From: Epiperipatus broadwayi | Lineage: Eukaryota; Onychophora; Udeonychophora; Euonychophora; Peripatidae | Length of the DNA stretch: 64,000 nt | Assembly: GCA_028023455.1 (NCBI GenBank) | Contig: JAQFVV010012442.1 | Coordinates: 828,501 to 892,500, forward strand | Reading direction: 5' to 3' | Shown: positions 38,880 to 50,505 of the stretch, piece after piece | Numbering within the stretch: position 1 is the first letter of the stretch | How the letters are laid out: every line of letters begins with the position of its first letter | Position numbers and translations under genes: made by a program | Notes under the pieces: generated by a model | The model's database searches: none | Seen by the model: the letters and a program-made list of their open reading frames with translations, nothing else | What the model was told of the DNA's origin: nothing

Positions 38880-39010
38880 TTCTAATATTTTCACGGATAA
38901 AAGATGTCATATTATTATTACTATTTGCAAGATATTTCGTGTAGTGAAAAAGATAAATGCTGACGTTTTAGTACAATATCAAGTATCTTCCTCAGAGCGT
39001 CCTCTTTCTC

Positions 39011-39018
<8 letters not shown>
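38880..39018 (-). mobile_element. PLE-type terminus with hammerhead-like ribozyme
   Basis: Shares about 90 bp with 48675-48790 ('ttctaat.ttttcacggataaaa', 'tattattattactatttg', 'gtgtagtgaaaaag'). The minus strand contains the hammerhead-like core described at 38950-39000. Confidence 0.6.
38950..39000 (-). ncRNA. Hammerhead-ribozyme-like motif
   Basis: Minus strand: GACGCT, CTGAGGA (38995-38989), stem II AG(A)TAC with loop TTGATATT and GTACT, then AAAAC, GTC (38964-38962) and AGCATTT. GCT before the core pairs with AGC after GTC as stem I. CTGANGA and the GTC cleavage triplet fit; GAAA has become AAAA. The minimal stem III (C between the A-run and GTC) is the arrangement known for PLE hammerheads. 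Confidence 0.6.
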
Positions 39019-39148
<130 letters not shown>

Positions 39149-39179
39149 ATTAACTATTATATCGTATTTCAATTAGCAG

Positions 39180-39600
39180 AAATTCTTGGGGTTAATTCCT
39201 TAATACCCCCTCAACTGCCGTTAAATTATAAAAAAAAAAACAAAAAAAAAAAACAAATGGAGGCAAATTTTGTTAATGCAAATTCCATGAATCCTAAAGT
39301 TTAATGCTAGTAACTTGTTTATTAATTATATTTATTTCATTTCCATTTATTATACACCTCCTTAATTTTTCTGTTCTTATGGTTTCTCTCTTCATGAAGA
39401 ATCTTAACATTTTCAATGTCCTTTCATGATTCCAGAAAATAGAAGCAGTCATTAAATCATTATTATTTTTACTTTTCACATGCTTGCATAACAATTTATG
39501 CTTCTTTATTTTTTTTTCCGATAATGCTCCTAGATTCATCTGTATAAGACAATGTATATTCACAAAAAAAACTTGATACGCAACATTCCTTTTTTCAAAT
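39180..39600 (-). mobile_element. Penelope-like family C, left arm of inverted pair
   Basis: The minus-strand frame 39294-39563 includes KKIKKHKLLCKHVKSKNNND, TASIFWNHERT and an Arg-rich tail, the part of the PLE endonuclease after the catalytic Arg. The terminal region (39190-39300) matches 40130-40245 inverted. Confidence 0.75.
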
Positions 39601-39629
39601 GAAAATTAGTATGGTTATATATAGTATGG

Positions 39630-39632
<3 letters not shown>

Positions 39633-39706
<74 letters not shown>
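39633..39706. repeat. (AT)n and (GA)n compound microsatellite
   Basis: About 28 AT units followed by nine GA units between the arms of the PLE-C pair. Confidence 0.95.
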
Positions 39707-39818
39707 TGTGTTTAATGTTTCATTTTGTGTTACAAATAATGTTAATAAGTTAGTGAATAATTCTACAAATGTCATATCTCTAAAGCAGAAAAGTATTGTT
39801 GTGTATTAATTTTTTTGA

Positions 39819-39905
<87 letters not shown>

Positions 39906-40260
39906 TAAATTGAATCACAATATTAAAAAAGGGTTAAAGGAGCATGAATTGTTATACAAGCATGTGAAAAGTAAAAATAATAGTGATTTAATATCCGATT
40001 CAGTTTTCTTGGATCATGAAAGGACATGTAAATATAAAGTTAAGTTTGATATTGAAAGTGTTATGATTTTTCATGAAGAGAGAGACCATAATAATAAAAA
40101 TTAAAAAACAATTTTAATAAATAGAAAAGTAATTAATAGACAAGCTGCTAACAATAAAATGAAGGATTCATGGAATTTGAATTGATGATGTTTGCTTGAT
40201 TTTGTTTTTTTTTTAATTAACCAATAATATTTCTGTGGATAGAAAGACTGAATATAATAG
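39707..40260 (+). mobile_element. Penelope-like family C, right arm of inverted pair
   Basis: The plus strand starts with CVTNNVNKLVNNSTNV-like linker sequence at 39712-39770, is interrupted by (AT)n at 39821-39903, then reads KGLKEHELLYKHVKSKNNSD, SVFLDHERTCKYKVKFDIES and an HNNKN tail to 40104. The (AT)n sits where the GIY-YIG motif should be, so that motif is lost. Confidence 0.8.
39821..39903. repeat. (AT)n microsatellite inside PLE-C
   Basis: About 41 AT units replacing the endonuclease core of the right arm. Confidence 0.95.
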
Positions 40261-42890
40261 TTAATTACCATTATGTTTACTATTTTTTATTGTTATTACA
40301 ATTAGAAATCAATTTTTGGCTATGTGTGTGGGCAAATGTGTGTTCTGCATAGATGGTCTACCTTGTACTGAGGTCTTCATACAAATCAAGAAGATTAATT
40401 ATTATATCAAGTTTTAATTCTGTGTAATACAGTTTGTTTTTGTATATTATTTCGATTTTATTGTACATTAATATTTTACAAAAAAAAGAGGCAGATAGAA
40501 AATGTGCAATATTAAAGAGACCAATAATGATTGCTGTTTGACCACCAAAATAGTTTCAACTCAGATGCTAATTAATCATAATTTGGCAGTTACAAGATAA
40601 AGACATTTCAACACACCCTTGTAGATATTAGATGCCTCAATTATGTGTTATGAGAAGGATGCTGTTGTCAAAAATGGATCAGTAATCTCAGTAATACAAA
40701 TGAATAAATACCAAAAGATAAGCTGAAACATCATTTTTAAGACTAATGTTCAAGTGAGAAATAGTAATTCTAGATTATTTTGTTCAGATGGTTGGAGACC
40801 ACCATGAGTTCAGGTGGAACAGTATGATAAACTGGAGAAGCACACTCAAGGTTGCATGTAACAAGTAATCACATCAGTGGCTGCAATGCCTCATACCTCA
40901 AATAGCAAAATCTTGAAGAAAGTCTTCTTTGATTCAAATTTATGATTGCCTAACAAGTCCAAATAGAAACCAATCTATATCTATATCATAAATTTGCTGT
41001 CATCTTAACAATGATTTGGGGAAATAGTAACTAAGCTAAGTGAAGAAAATTCATGTGCCATAATCAATACATTATATATACATATTCTCAACTATTGTGT
41101 GTGATTTATAAGATATTTTTCTGTATATGTTCACAAAAAAATCAGCATATTATAATCACCATGTCATGTGGGTTATTAAAAGTTAACCAACAGTAGTATC
41201 CAAATGCAGGATTCCAAGCAATCGGTAATATACAACAAAACTTTAAAAATAACTATTCACATTTCCAATTTAATATCTTCTCTCTTCTCAAATATCATAT
41301 AACGTATTAACAATTAAGATGTTTTGTTATCACTAAATATTATATCATTATTATGTTGTTCGATTTTTTATTAGTTTTATTTTTTAATTGTTTTATGAAT
41401 TGCGGTATATTTATATATATTGTAACTAAATAAAAAAAGAAAAGATATTTGTAACTAATTGAAAATCATCCAGGAATGAAATGAATCCAGTATTTCTTTT
41501 TATTCACTGTTTTCTTATATGTATACCTGTATATCTGGGTGCCACAAGGCTATATAAACCTAGATAACGTTACATGAGATACCTACTTATACTCGTACTG
41601 GTTTGAACTTCAGTTGGTACATTATTTATAACAGTGTGTAGGATTTTCCATTTTATAACCATCTCATTTGCACTTGTACTAAGAGCAAAACAACCTTCTT
41701 ATTCTATAGTTGTGCAAATGAATTCTTAGACAAATTATCATATAAGAGTTTAACATAATAAATTCATATTTAATATTATCATAAATATTAATAGCTCATA
41801 TTTAATTTCATAGATTACCAGAGGCTTGGATGGTAATATCTCTTATGATGGCTCACAAAAATTAAATAAACACCGTGAGAACCATTATTTATATATGGCC
41901 ATTAAACACGTCTATTTAGACTATTGATTAATAAGATGATGATGATACTGATCTTCCCAGTCACATCTTTCGAACTAACTCACATCACAACATTTTATCT
42001 TTTACCAATCTATAATTATTTACCAACATATTGTTATATTTAAATTATGTCTTAAAGATTGAAATTCATCAGTGATTTTGATGACTAAACTAATTTTACA
42101 AGACAATGATTAATTCTTAAGAAATATATAATATATACATTTTTTTTAATAAAAGCAAATTAAATTTTTTTATTAGTCAATCATTAATAATACAAATAAA
42201 CATTTACATAATTAATAATAGAATTAACAACATTCAGATAATAATGATAATAACCAAATATCCCCCTCCCTCCGTAATGAAACTTAATTTTAATCATAAA
42301 TAATATAGAGTGTGGTGTGTGTATATTCATATCTCTAATGGGTTAATAGAAAATCGTATATCATAGAAATGTTTTAATTTTAAAACAAACACCTGATACA
42401 CCTGCATAGTCTCATATTGCATATAACATATATTTTATATTTATAATCTTTAAATAATAATCAAAAGATAACTAAATAGAGAAAAGTTAGTTAGATTATA
42501 AAGATAAGAATATCTAAAGAAAACGGTTTCAAATTACTTTTCTCTATTTCCATTAATCTAGGTTACTAACTACCTTAAAATGTATCTCTCAGGATGCTAA
42601 ATTTCTACCCCTATCTATACTTGACACATACTCATGTAAGAATATTTGTCATAAGGTGTGTGTGTGAGTATGTTACTTCCCGTTATCAATAAATTTTGTA
42701 TCTATCTTTTACATACAATAGGAATCAACATTTCTTATGATACCTGAATACATAATAAAACGTTTAAAAGAAAATACATATACAAATTATTACATGTACT
42801 GATAATCAAATTACACCCAATATTGATAAGGTCAATATTCATTATTATTGAAAAAACTTAATAATAATTTATTCATATTTTTTGTAATAT
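40261..42890. other. Unassigned sequence
   Basis: The GC-richer stretch 40500-41000 was examined for exons; stops are frequent in all frames. Nothing recognised. Confidence 0.5.
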
Positions 42891-42891
42891 T

Positions 42892-42919
42892 AGAGAGAGA
42901 GAGAGAGAGAGAGAGAGAT
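42892..42919. repeat. (GA)n microsatellite
   Basis: About 14 GA units. Confidence 0.95.
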
Positions 42920-43435
42920 AAATGGTTTTATTTTTTAAAAAAGGTTAATAGTCATTGAGAAAACAAAATTAAAACTAATATTACCGAGTTCTCTTTTATT
43001 CTTGATGTTGAGACAGTTTCAATGATTCTGATTAATTTCCCTTTGAAGTCAGCTTGTTTAGAGTTGAGAATTTGAATTCAGCCACATATTAATGTTTCAC
43101 ATGCATAGATTCATCAATTGCAGTGGTTTAATGGCACAGTTGTATTTTCAGTTTGTGCTTCCATTTCTTCTGTTTTACTGTGATGATGATACTGTGAAAT
43201 AAATTGCTTCTTTATGGACCATTTTAGCACGGAAGTGGTTTCTTCATTTCTTCTGCTCAGAATATGGACTGGTTTAATATAAATTTCATCACTGCTGTGG
43301 GTAAGACTAGGTTAATATAAATTGCAGCATTTTCTTGATTTTAATTTGAATTCAGCAATTGCGTAAGTGAAACAATAAACTTGGAGATCAGCTATAGGAT
43401 GATAGCTGTTATTTCCATTTTATATTTTAACTCTT
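42920..43435. other. Unassigned sequence
   Basis: Nothing recognised; less AT-extreme than the average of the window. Confidence 0.5.
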
Positions 43436-43678
43436 TTGGATAGTCACTGGGTACCATGCAACAAAATATATTTTCTCTCCTCCATGGGTATAGAAACTTT
43501 CAGATATAAAAATAATAATGTGTGGTTTCCAAGAGGCAATCAGATTTATTCTGCTAAACTGTCTTATTTTTCAGGCAATATATGTGCTAGCCTGTCTGAT
43601 GATACCACACATATTTTTATTATTGGAACACTTGGGTTAACTATAAATTATATCCATTCAGTAGAGCTTGTTACATGA
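43436..43678 (+). CDS. Unrecognised 80-codon frame, faintly kelch-like
   Basis: The frame starts MDSHWVPCNKIYF and contains NVWFPRGNQIYSAKLSYFSG followed by NICASLSDDTTHIFIIG and LTINYIHSVELVT. The 'CASLSDDTTHIFIIG' piece resembles the central strand of a kelch repeat (..c..l.d..ifviGG), but the double Gly is not complete and only one unit is present. There is no visible splice context or neighbouring coding block, so it may be a chance frame, an exon, or a pseudogene piece. Codon composition is less AT-extreme than nearby frames. Confidence 0.2.
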   Translation: MDSHWVPCNKIYFLSSMGIETFRYKNNNVWFPRGNQIYSAKLSYFSGNICASLSDDTTHIFIIGTLGLTINYIHSVELVT

Positions 43679-44534
43679 CTTTTCTTTTATCTTTATGATT
43701 TTTTTAAAATTTACTATTTGATATGGTCCAAAATGATCTGTATCTCTTGGTAATTATAATAACTGATTAATGAGTCTTTGTTCTCATTGTCTCACATTTC
43801 TCACATTGACATTATATCAACATTGACTTTATCTTTCTCACAACCTATAGATATCAGCTGGATATTAGCATAAAACCTTTCCTGATCCCTTTCACATAAA
43901 ACAAGAAAAAATGGTCTTAAATAATACATAAGAAAACAAGTTTTCACACAGAAAATACAAATTATTTTAAAAACTCTTTAATATGTATGTGAATGTTTAA
44001 GTTTGTGTTTGTACATACATGCACATAAACACACATTCAAGTATATAAAACTTGCCTATCAAAATGTAATCTAAATGATTTGAAAGCTATAGATTATTAA
44101 TATCATTAGTATTAAAGTTATAAAGTAAATTAGTAATGACAAAGTATTAAAATCAAAGCATTATCAAGAAAGAATAAATAATTCATTAGATATACAGTAA
44201 ACATAGAAAGTTAATAAGTAGAATTAGAAAAATTATATCTCAAGTAATTTATGTCTACAGACAATTATTTGTATATGCTTAATATTTTTAATTCTTAAAT
44301 AAAAGTATAAAAATATTCAATGATATAAATATTGTATTTTTCACTAACAAATTAGTTTAATGAAAAAAAAAATATTTCTCTCACTTTCTTGCTGAGGTCT
44401 TTAGGAATTGGTCATGTAGGGTTTGAACTTGATGCTTTACAGCTTCCCCCTCCTATATAAAAATGTAATGATTATTTTTTTTTATTTTATGCATCACACT
44501 ACTTCAATGGAAGCACAAGGCTAAATTGCCATGT

Positions 44535-44537
<3 letters not shown>
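43679..44537. other. Unassigned; B-box-like motif near 44425
   Basis: GTAGGGTTTGAACTTGATG near 44418-44436 resembles a tRNA B-box, with a GC-richer 3' segment; a decayed tRNA-derived repeat is possible but no full tRNA fold is seen. Confidence 0.3.
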
Positions 44538-44571
<34 letters not shown>

Positions 44572-44605
44572 TTTAACAGTAAATACAATATTATAGTTTA
44601 AATTC

Positions 44606-44650
44606 TTTTGTAGCACTTTCGATTATGTGGTAAACCTCATCAGCTTTAAC
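44606..44650 (-). ncRNA. Hammerhead-ribozyme-like core, PLE-A
   Basis: Minus strand CTGATGAG (44643-44636), then GTT, loop TACCACAT, AATC, then GAAA (44620-44617) and GTGCTAC. Stem II can form G-C, G-U, U-A, U-A. Both catalytic boxes are intact. Stem I partners and the NUH cleavage triplet were not found with confidence. Confidence 0.55.
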
Positions 44651-44767
44651 TGAATTTCAATTTTTTAAAACTTAATTTTACATATATTTTCATATGCTGT
44701 GTATGGCCATATTTGCAACTAGCCTATTAATAACAACTTCTTTATATTTATCAATCAAAATTGCCTC

Positions 44768-45370
44768 TTAAATTTTCCTCTTTTTATGATTTCTTTTTTC
44801 CATTAATATTTTTATTTCACTACTATTAAATGTAAACTTATACTTACAAGTCTTTTCATGGTCAAAGAATACTGAAGCTGTATTAAATTGACTATTTACA
44901 TTATTTTTAATTTGATTATATAATAATTGATGCTCCTTCAATCTTTTCTCCACAGAACATCTCGATTCACCAGTATATAATTTTTGACATCCACATGAAA
45001 TCTGATAAATTTTATTACTTCTTTGCAATTTAGGAATTATACTCTTAGAATTATTAATCAATCGATTAACATTTGGAGGAACACAAAATGAAATATTATA
45101 CTTTTCTTTAAATATATTCTTAATTAATTTAGATTGCATGTTATTTATAAATGGCATATATATCCATTTTTTAGTAATTAAAGTACCACTGCCAACTCTC
45201 TTCTTAATATTAAATGAATTTACTGTACACAAGATTTGTTTTATATCATAACCAACCTTTAAAAGTTTATTAGCAAAGAGTTCAATATTTAAAATTTTAT
45301 CACTCTTATATTTACATAATTTATTATGGTGAAGCAAAAATGATTTAGGACTTGCCATATTATGCATCAT
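44768..45370 (-). pseudogene. PLE-A GIY-YIG endonuclease and linker
   Basis: A 200-residue open frame, the best PLE coding segment in the window. Residues 1-90 are an RT-thumb/linker part (FANKLLKVGYDIKQI, NSFNIKKRVGSG, NKWIYMPFINNM-like, CVPPNVNRLINNSKSIIPKL). Then KIYQISCGCQKLYTGESRCS supplies the first two strands of the fold (canonical GIY and YIG triplets read KIY and YTG), VEKRLKEHQLL the conserved Arg and the E/H helix, and ASVFFDHEKTCKYKFTF with KRNHKKRKI the C-terminal basic tail. In PLEs this domain nicks target DNA. The frame is open from end to end but lacks the RT in frame, so it is a fragment of the original polyprotein. Confidence 0.88.
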
Positions 45371-45530
45371 TTGAAAACATGATTTAAAATGAATATATCC
45401 TTTTTCTCCAACAGGTTTAAAAGTTAATTTATAATTTAAATCAGTAGCATTTCTAAATATTTTAAATCCAAAAATTTTATTTTTCCATTTTCTTAATTCT
45501 CAATAGCCCATTTTAAATTGTTTAAATTAT

Positions 45531-46080
45531 TCAGATTATATAAAAGAACATCAATAATGTCTCTAGGACCACAAACAAAAACATCATCAACATATCTAGT
45601 ATAAATTTTAATATCTTCAATCTTATAGAATTAAATATAATATCATCATATTCCGACAATGTAAAATTACAAATTTGTGCTACCATAGCTAATCCCATTG
45701 GCCTTCCTTTACCCATTTTATAATACTTATTATTATAATTTGCAATAATATTATCACTTATAAATTTTAGTGATTCAATAATAAAAAATTTAAATGTTTA
45801 TTTTCAGACATATTAATTAGTTTAATTTCAATTAAATTTATAGATTCAAGAAGATCAATTGATCCATATAATTCCGTTACACCCAATGAAGCTAACATAT
45901 CATTATCATTTATTTTCATATTTTTAATTCTATCAACAAATTTATAAGAAGATGCAATTGTATATCTTCCAAAACCCAAAGTATCTTGTAACAATTTACC
46001 AACATATTTACCTGTTTTATATATAAATGAACCACCAAAATCAATCATCAATCTAAAAGGATTTCCTAAGTTAGTATAAT
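45531..46080 (-). pseudogene. PLE-A reverse transcriptase (degenerate)
   Basis: The segment 45767-46051 has GGSFIYKTGKYVGKLLQ, SYKFVDRIKNMKINDNDM and LASLGVTELYGSI, the PLE RT fingers and motif A; the catalytic Asp of '.sfDvtsLy' reads Gly. The segment 45531-45716 starts GKGRPMGLAMVAQICNF (motif B). A YTRYVDDVFVCG motif C lies at 45566-45603 in another frame, so a frameshift occurred between B and C. RT plus a downstream GIY-YIG domain defines a PLE. Confidence 0.85.
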
Positions 46081-46110
46081 AATCAACTAAGATTATTATA
46101 TTAAATGTTT

Positions 46111-47725
46111 GCTCTTATCTCATAAAATCAAATAAATAAATAAAACAAATTGAAGACTCCATTTAGTTTAAGATAAAAAAAACATAAAAATTATTTATTT
46201 AACAGATAAATAAACTATTACTTACGGTAGATATATTTTCTGACTTATAACAAACAACACATGATTTTACAATATATACAAAATATAAGTATCTAAATAT
46301 TAAGATTTTTATATTACCATATTGTATAATAATTAGATTATATAAATAATAATCCAATCATTTATATATAATATTTTCATTCGTTAAAATGATTGTACAT
46401 AATTGGTGTTTATTAATATAAAAATATGTATTTTATATCAATGTTAGTCATTTATTCACTTATCATACATTATTGTTATTAGACTATTTGGGTTAATATA
46501 AACAATGTAGTGTCATGTCATATAAAATAATAGTATGTGAATTTAAAAGTAATTTAATTTCTTACCTCCAAGTTTACTTTATCATTTTCCCATATTAATA
46601 TTTCTTAACCTATATCTAAATCTTTATTCATCATAAATAAAAATAAAAATATTTTAACTTATTCTCTCTTATTATTTATTTCTTTAATGAAATGAATACC
46701 CTAATAAACAAAATGAAATTAATCTTTCCCAATTATAATTTTCAATAAACTTAAATGGTATTTATAAAAGAATAGTCTTAAATGTTCCTGCAATTCGCGA
46801 ATGAATCCTTTGAAGATGCAATTTTAATTCCTTCATTGTTATACATTGAAGAAAATAATAGGGGATCCCAAGTTGACGTTTAGTTTTTTCCTTATATGTA
46901 GATTTCATTTTCGTTAAACACAGTTCATTATTAACAACTATAATTCCATTTTGAAGATATAACTTTTATATAATTCTGTAGCCATTCAGCAAAAGATGTT
47001 ATTCACACATATATATTTGATTAGGCAAGTGCATTTCATATATCCCACGATAAATAAATGTTCTACTCACTCTACATTTTCCTTATAAAGTAAAGTACAT
47101 TAAAGTTAGTTGAAGTTTTTATAAACATGTTCTTTTTAAAACAAAGTTTGCAATTAGAACTCCAATTTAGAACGATTTTTATCGAACACGAAAATATATT
47201 CAAATCACTTTCTTTAAAATGAAAGTATTAGAAATTTCTTCTAATAAATATTAATCGTTCAAAATATAAATTTTATCTTACACTGTTCTTTTAAATCTAA
47301 CATAGTATAAGTTTTTGTGAGGATATAGCTGACAGAATAGAATCATTAATCTTCTAATAAAAAGAATTACTTTTATATCTCCTGCATGAGCTTGTGAAGC
47401 ATATCGCATTCTCTATTGTTACAATACAATTTGATATTAAATCATTAAGTTAATTTCATTTCCTTTAACTCAATAAACTTTATGTGAACCCAGAGGTCAT
47501 CACCATGTGATCTGTCTTTTGTCAACAATGTTTTTTTCATTTTAAAGAATGAAAAATGCCAACTTACTAAATTACATATTATATTTGTATAAATATAAGA
47601 ATACAAATATAATGTATACTTATTGATTATATGTATGTATGAGTATATCTATACTCCTACAATATATATAACGAAACTTAAATATATTCCAAATAACGAT
47701 AAACAGCTTATAATATCATATACAT
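46111..47725. other. Unassigned AT-rich sequence
   Basis: No gene, paired repeat or RNA recognised. Confidence 0.5.
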
Positions 47726-48190
47726 AAGACCTCATAGAGAAATATTTTCAATTATATTCATAATCATTATCAATTCAACTTTCAAATGGAATCATCTATT
47801 ACCAACTGGAAACACATGTTGATTTAAATAGCCCACGATTCATTAGTCCTAGCATTTTCTGATTGTCTATTATCGTATTTTTATACCTACTAATAAAAAC
47901 TGCCTCTTTAATTTTTCTTTTTTCATTATCTCTTTCTTGTCCTAAATTTTTTATCTTTTTTATATCAAAATGAAATTTAAAATTACAATTCTTATCAAGA
48001 TCATAAAAACAGCTTCAGTATATAACTTCATTTTATTATTATTACTATCACTATATATCTGTATATTTTTTAAAACTCTTTTGTAAAACAATTTAAGCGC
48101 TTTTAAGATATAACTTCACTTCATTATTACTATCACTATACATCTGTACGTTTTTAAAAACTCTTTTGCACAACAATTTATGCTCTTTAA
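47726..48190 (-). mobile_element. Penelope-like family D, left arm of palindrome
   Basis: Reverse complement of 48191-48580. It carries a local tandem duplication ('actatcactata.atctgta' blocks at about 48040-48066 and 48126-48150) absent from the right arm. It ends near 47735 with a decayed hammerhead-like core. Confidence 0.8.
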
Positions 48191-48580
48191 TTAAAGAGCA
48201 TAAATTTTTGTATAAAAGAGTTTTAAAAAATATACAGATATGTAGTGACAGTAATAATGAAGTGAAGTTATATACTGAATCTCCTTTTATTATCATGATA
48301 GGAATTGTAATTTTAAATTTGATTTTGATATAAAAAAGTTAAAAATTTTATGTCAAGAAAGAGATAATGAAAAAAGAAAAATTAAAGAGGCAGTGTTTAT
48401 TAGTTGGTATAAAAATACAATAATAAATAGACAGCAAATGTTAGGATTAATGAATTGTGGGATATTTAAATCGACATGTGTTTCAGGTTGTTAATGAATG
48501 AATCCATTTTGAAAGATGAGGTGATAATGATTATGAATATAATCGAAAATATTTCTCTATGAGTTTTTATGTATATTATA
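48191..48580 (+). mobile_element. Penelope-like family D, right arm of palindrome
   Basis: Begins at the perfect centre and encodes in broken frames KEHKFLYKRV, a segment ending in the KRKIKEAVFI-type basic tail and RQQMLGL, the post-catalytic part of the PLE endonuclease. Near 48508-48550 GTGATAA, GATTAT-GA-ATAATC and GAAA form a strong stem II, but the CTGATGA box is altered at two invariant positions. Confidence 0.8.
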
Positions 48581-48701
48581 TTGTAAGTTGTTTACCGTTA
48601 TTTGGAATATATTTAAGTTTAATTATTGTATTTTTAATATTAGTGGACATTTTATTTTGTTTTAATATATATATGTTAATTCTAATGTTTTCACGGATAA
48701 A

Positions 48702-48861
48702 ATATGTCATATTATTATTACTATTTGCGGGATATTCCGTGTAGTGAAAAAGCTAAATGCTGACGTTTCAGAGCGTCCTCTTTCTCAAATCATAAGAATG
48801 CATGCATTTAGCTTTTTCACTACACGGAATATCCGCAAATAGTAATAATAATATGACATAT
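48702..48861. repeat. Palindrome of PLE-type termini, about 59-bp arms
   Basis: Arms 48702-48760 and 48804-48861 are near-perfect reverse complements separated by a 43-nt loop. The left arm matches the terminus at 38880-39018. In the minus-strand reading the hammerhead core is shortened to CTGAAACGTC, with stem II deleted. Confidence 0.85.
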
Positions 48862-49455
48862 ATATATATAATCATTTGCTTCTATAATTTTTATTAAGAC
48901 CTTTGCTGTCAAATAATTTTTTTTTGTAATTTTAATGTAGCAAAACTAAAAGATAATTTGCTTTTCTGTCAGGGTTTTTTTTTAATTTTTTTTTTTACAT
49001 ATATATTTAATTTTTTTAAAATAAAGATTTATAAATTGTTGGATATCTATATTAATTTTTTAAAATTAAAAATATATATATACAGTATTGTATATATATA
49101 TATCAAATCGTGGTATAGTTTTAAAAAAAAATTATTCATACGGCAAAGTGGGTATTGAAATAAAATGCTCACAGTTATTTTCTTAGTTCTTCTGGGTTTA
49201 AATAATGAGAACTAAAGATTTTCCACCCAGGTAAGCATGTCTAACATTGAAAGTTATATATATATGTGTGTGTGTCTGTCTGTGTGTGCGTGTGTGTGAA
49301 AATTTTAAATACTGTATTATATATATCTTCAAATCTAGTTTCTGAGATCTCCAGCCTCTTTTCCTCAGTTAGACAATCCTTGCACACATTGCTTAATTAA
49401 TTAAAGATCTAATAATATGGTTTAAAGATATTTGTTGTTGTTGTTTTTACCTTCA
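48862..49455. other. Unassigned, with (AT)n/(GT)n near 49255-49300
   Basis: Nothing else recognised. Confidence 0.5.
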
Positions 49456-50505
49456 ATACAAATTTTGTAAAATAAAATTTGATTATTTTTTTGACAACAG
49501 TGATTAATTTTCAATAAAATGAATAAATTATGCATTTGTTTCATTTCTATCAGTTATTGTATTTCTTTTCTCTGTTAAGCAAGAAATGAGAAAATTCCAG
49601 GTTTCATCTTCCAGAATGGGCACAATGGTTCCTGTTTCAAGTCGCTCAAAATCGATCAATTTTTGAGTTACGGTGAAGATTTTACAGTCTTTTTGAAGCT
49701 TAAAAAGAGTTCCGTAAGCGCCCTCTCTTGAAATATTTTCCAAGTAAAAAATCAACACTATTCAAATTTTAGTTTAACAATGGAAGAGGACAGCCCGTGC
49801 TTGTCACTGATTGGCTATTAATCATAGAGTACAAGGAAAAACGCTTGTCAATAATTTTTACCACTATGATTTCTTTTATTTCATTTTGAAAGTGCTAAAC
49901 GAATGTTTTAGAGCATTATAAAGTATTTTTTGACATATTATAAATTATTTTGATAAAGTATGCTAAAAATAAAATTATTTTAGAAAAATAGTTAATATTT
50001 TAGTACAAATTATTTACTTTTCTGCAATGTAAAATAAGAAAGAAATCACTGACGTCAGCAAGAATTTTTAGTTGGTTACTAACGTTCATTTTAGATTAGT
50101 TTCAGATTTGCCGCTATCAAATATTTTTATAATTATAAATAAAAATTTATTTTTGAGAAAACTTTTGTTCACTTTCATAACCTGACAAATTGTTAATATA
50201 CTTTTTACAAATGAAACTAGAGTGAATATAATATTAAAAGATGAATATATTTTTAAGGCTGAGTTTGTGATTTGACCAATTAAAAGTTTAGAGTTTTACC
50301 TCACTTGGCCAACAAAATTATTTTTCAGTGAAAAGTTAATACAAATTTTGTAAATAAAATTTGATCATCTTGTGATATAAAATAAACAACAGTTATTAAT
50401 TTTCAATAAAATGAGTAAATCATGCATTTGTTTCATTTCTATCATTTATTGTATTTCTTTTCTCTGTTAAGCAAGAAATTAGAAAATTCCAGGTTGCATC
50501 TTTTT
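49456..50505 (+). mobile_element. Repeat family G copy flanked by ~150-bp direct repeats
   Basis: About 150 bp at 49456-49607 recur at 50339-50505 with several differences and one small insertion. They enclose a family G unit (49608-50338) that aligns with 54236-55760 and, inverted, with 28736-29510. No coding frame is recognised; the minus frame 49528-49758 spans the repeat border. Confidence 0.65.

Larger units (their letters stand above)
44549..46110 (-). mobile_element. Penelope-like family A, longest copy (RT plus GIY-YIG)
   Basis: Domain order on the minus strand is RT (45531-46080), linker, GIY-YIG (44768-45100), hammerhead-like terminus (44600-44645). It is 5'-truncated near 46110 and abuts (AT)n at 44538-44568 on its 3' side. 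It is the reference for the broken copies at 22.1-23.5 kb and the short ends at 62.7 kb. Confidence 0.9.

Noticed and set aside
39560-40104. Frames with long Tyr-Ile runs (also 38145-38372)
   Set aside because: Translation of (AT)n arrays fused to PLE remnants; only the parts outside the array are meaningful.
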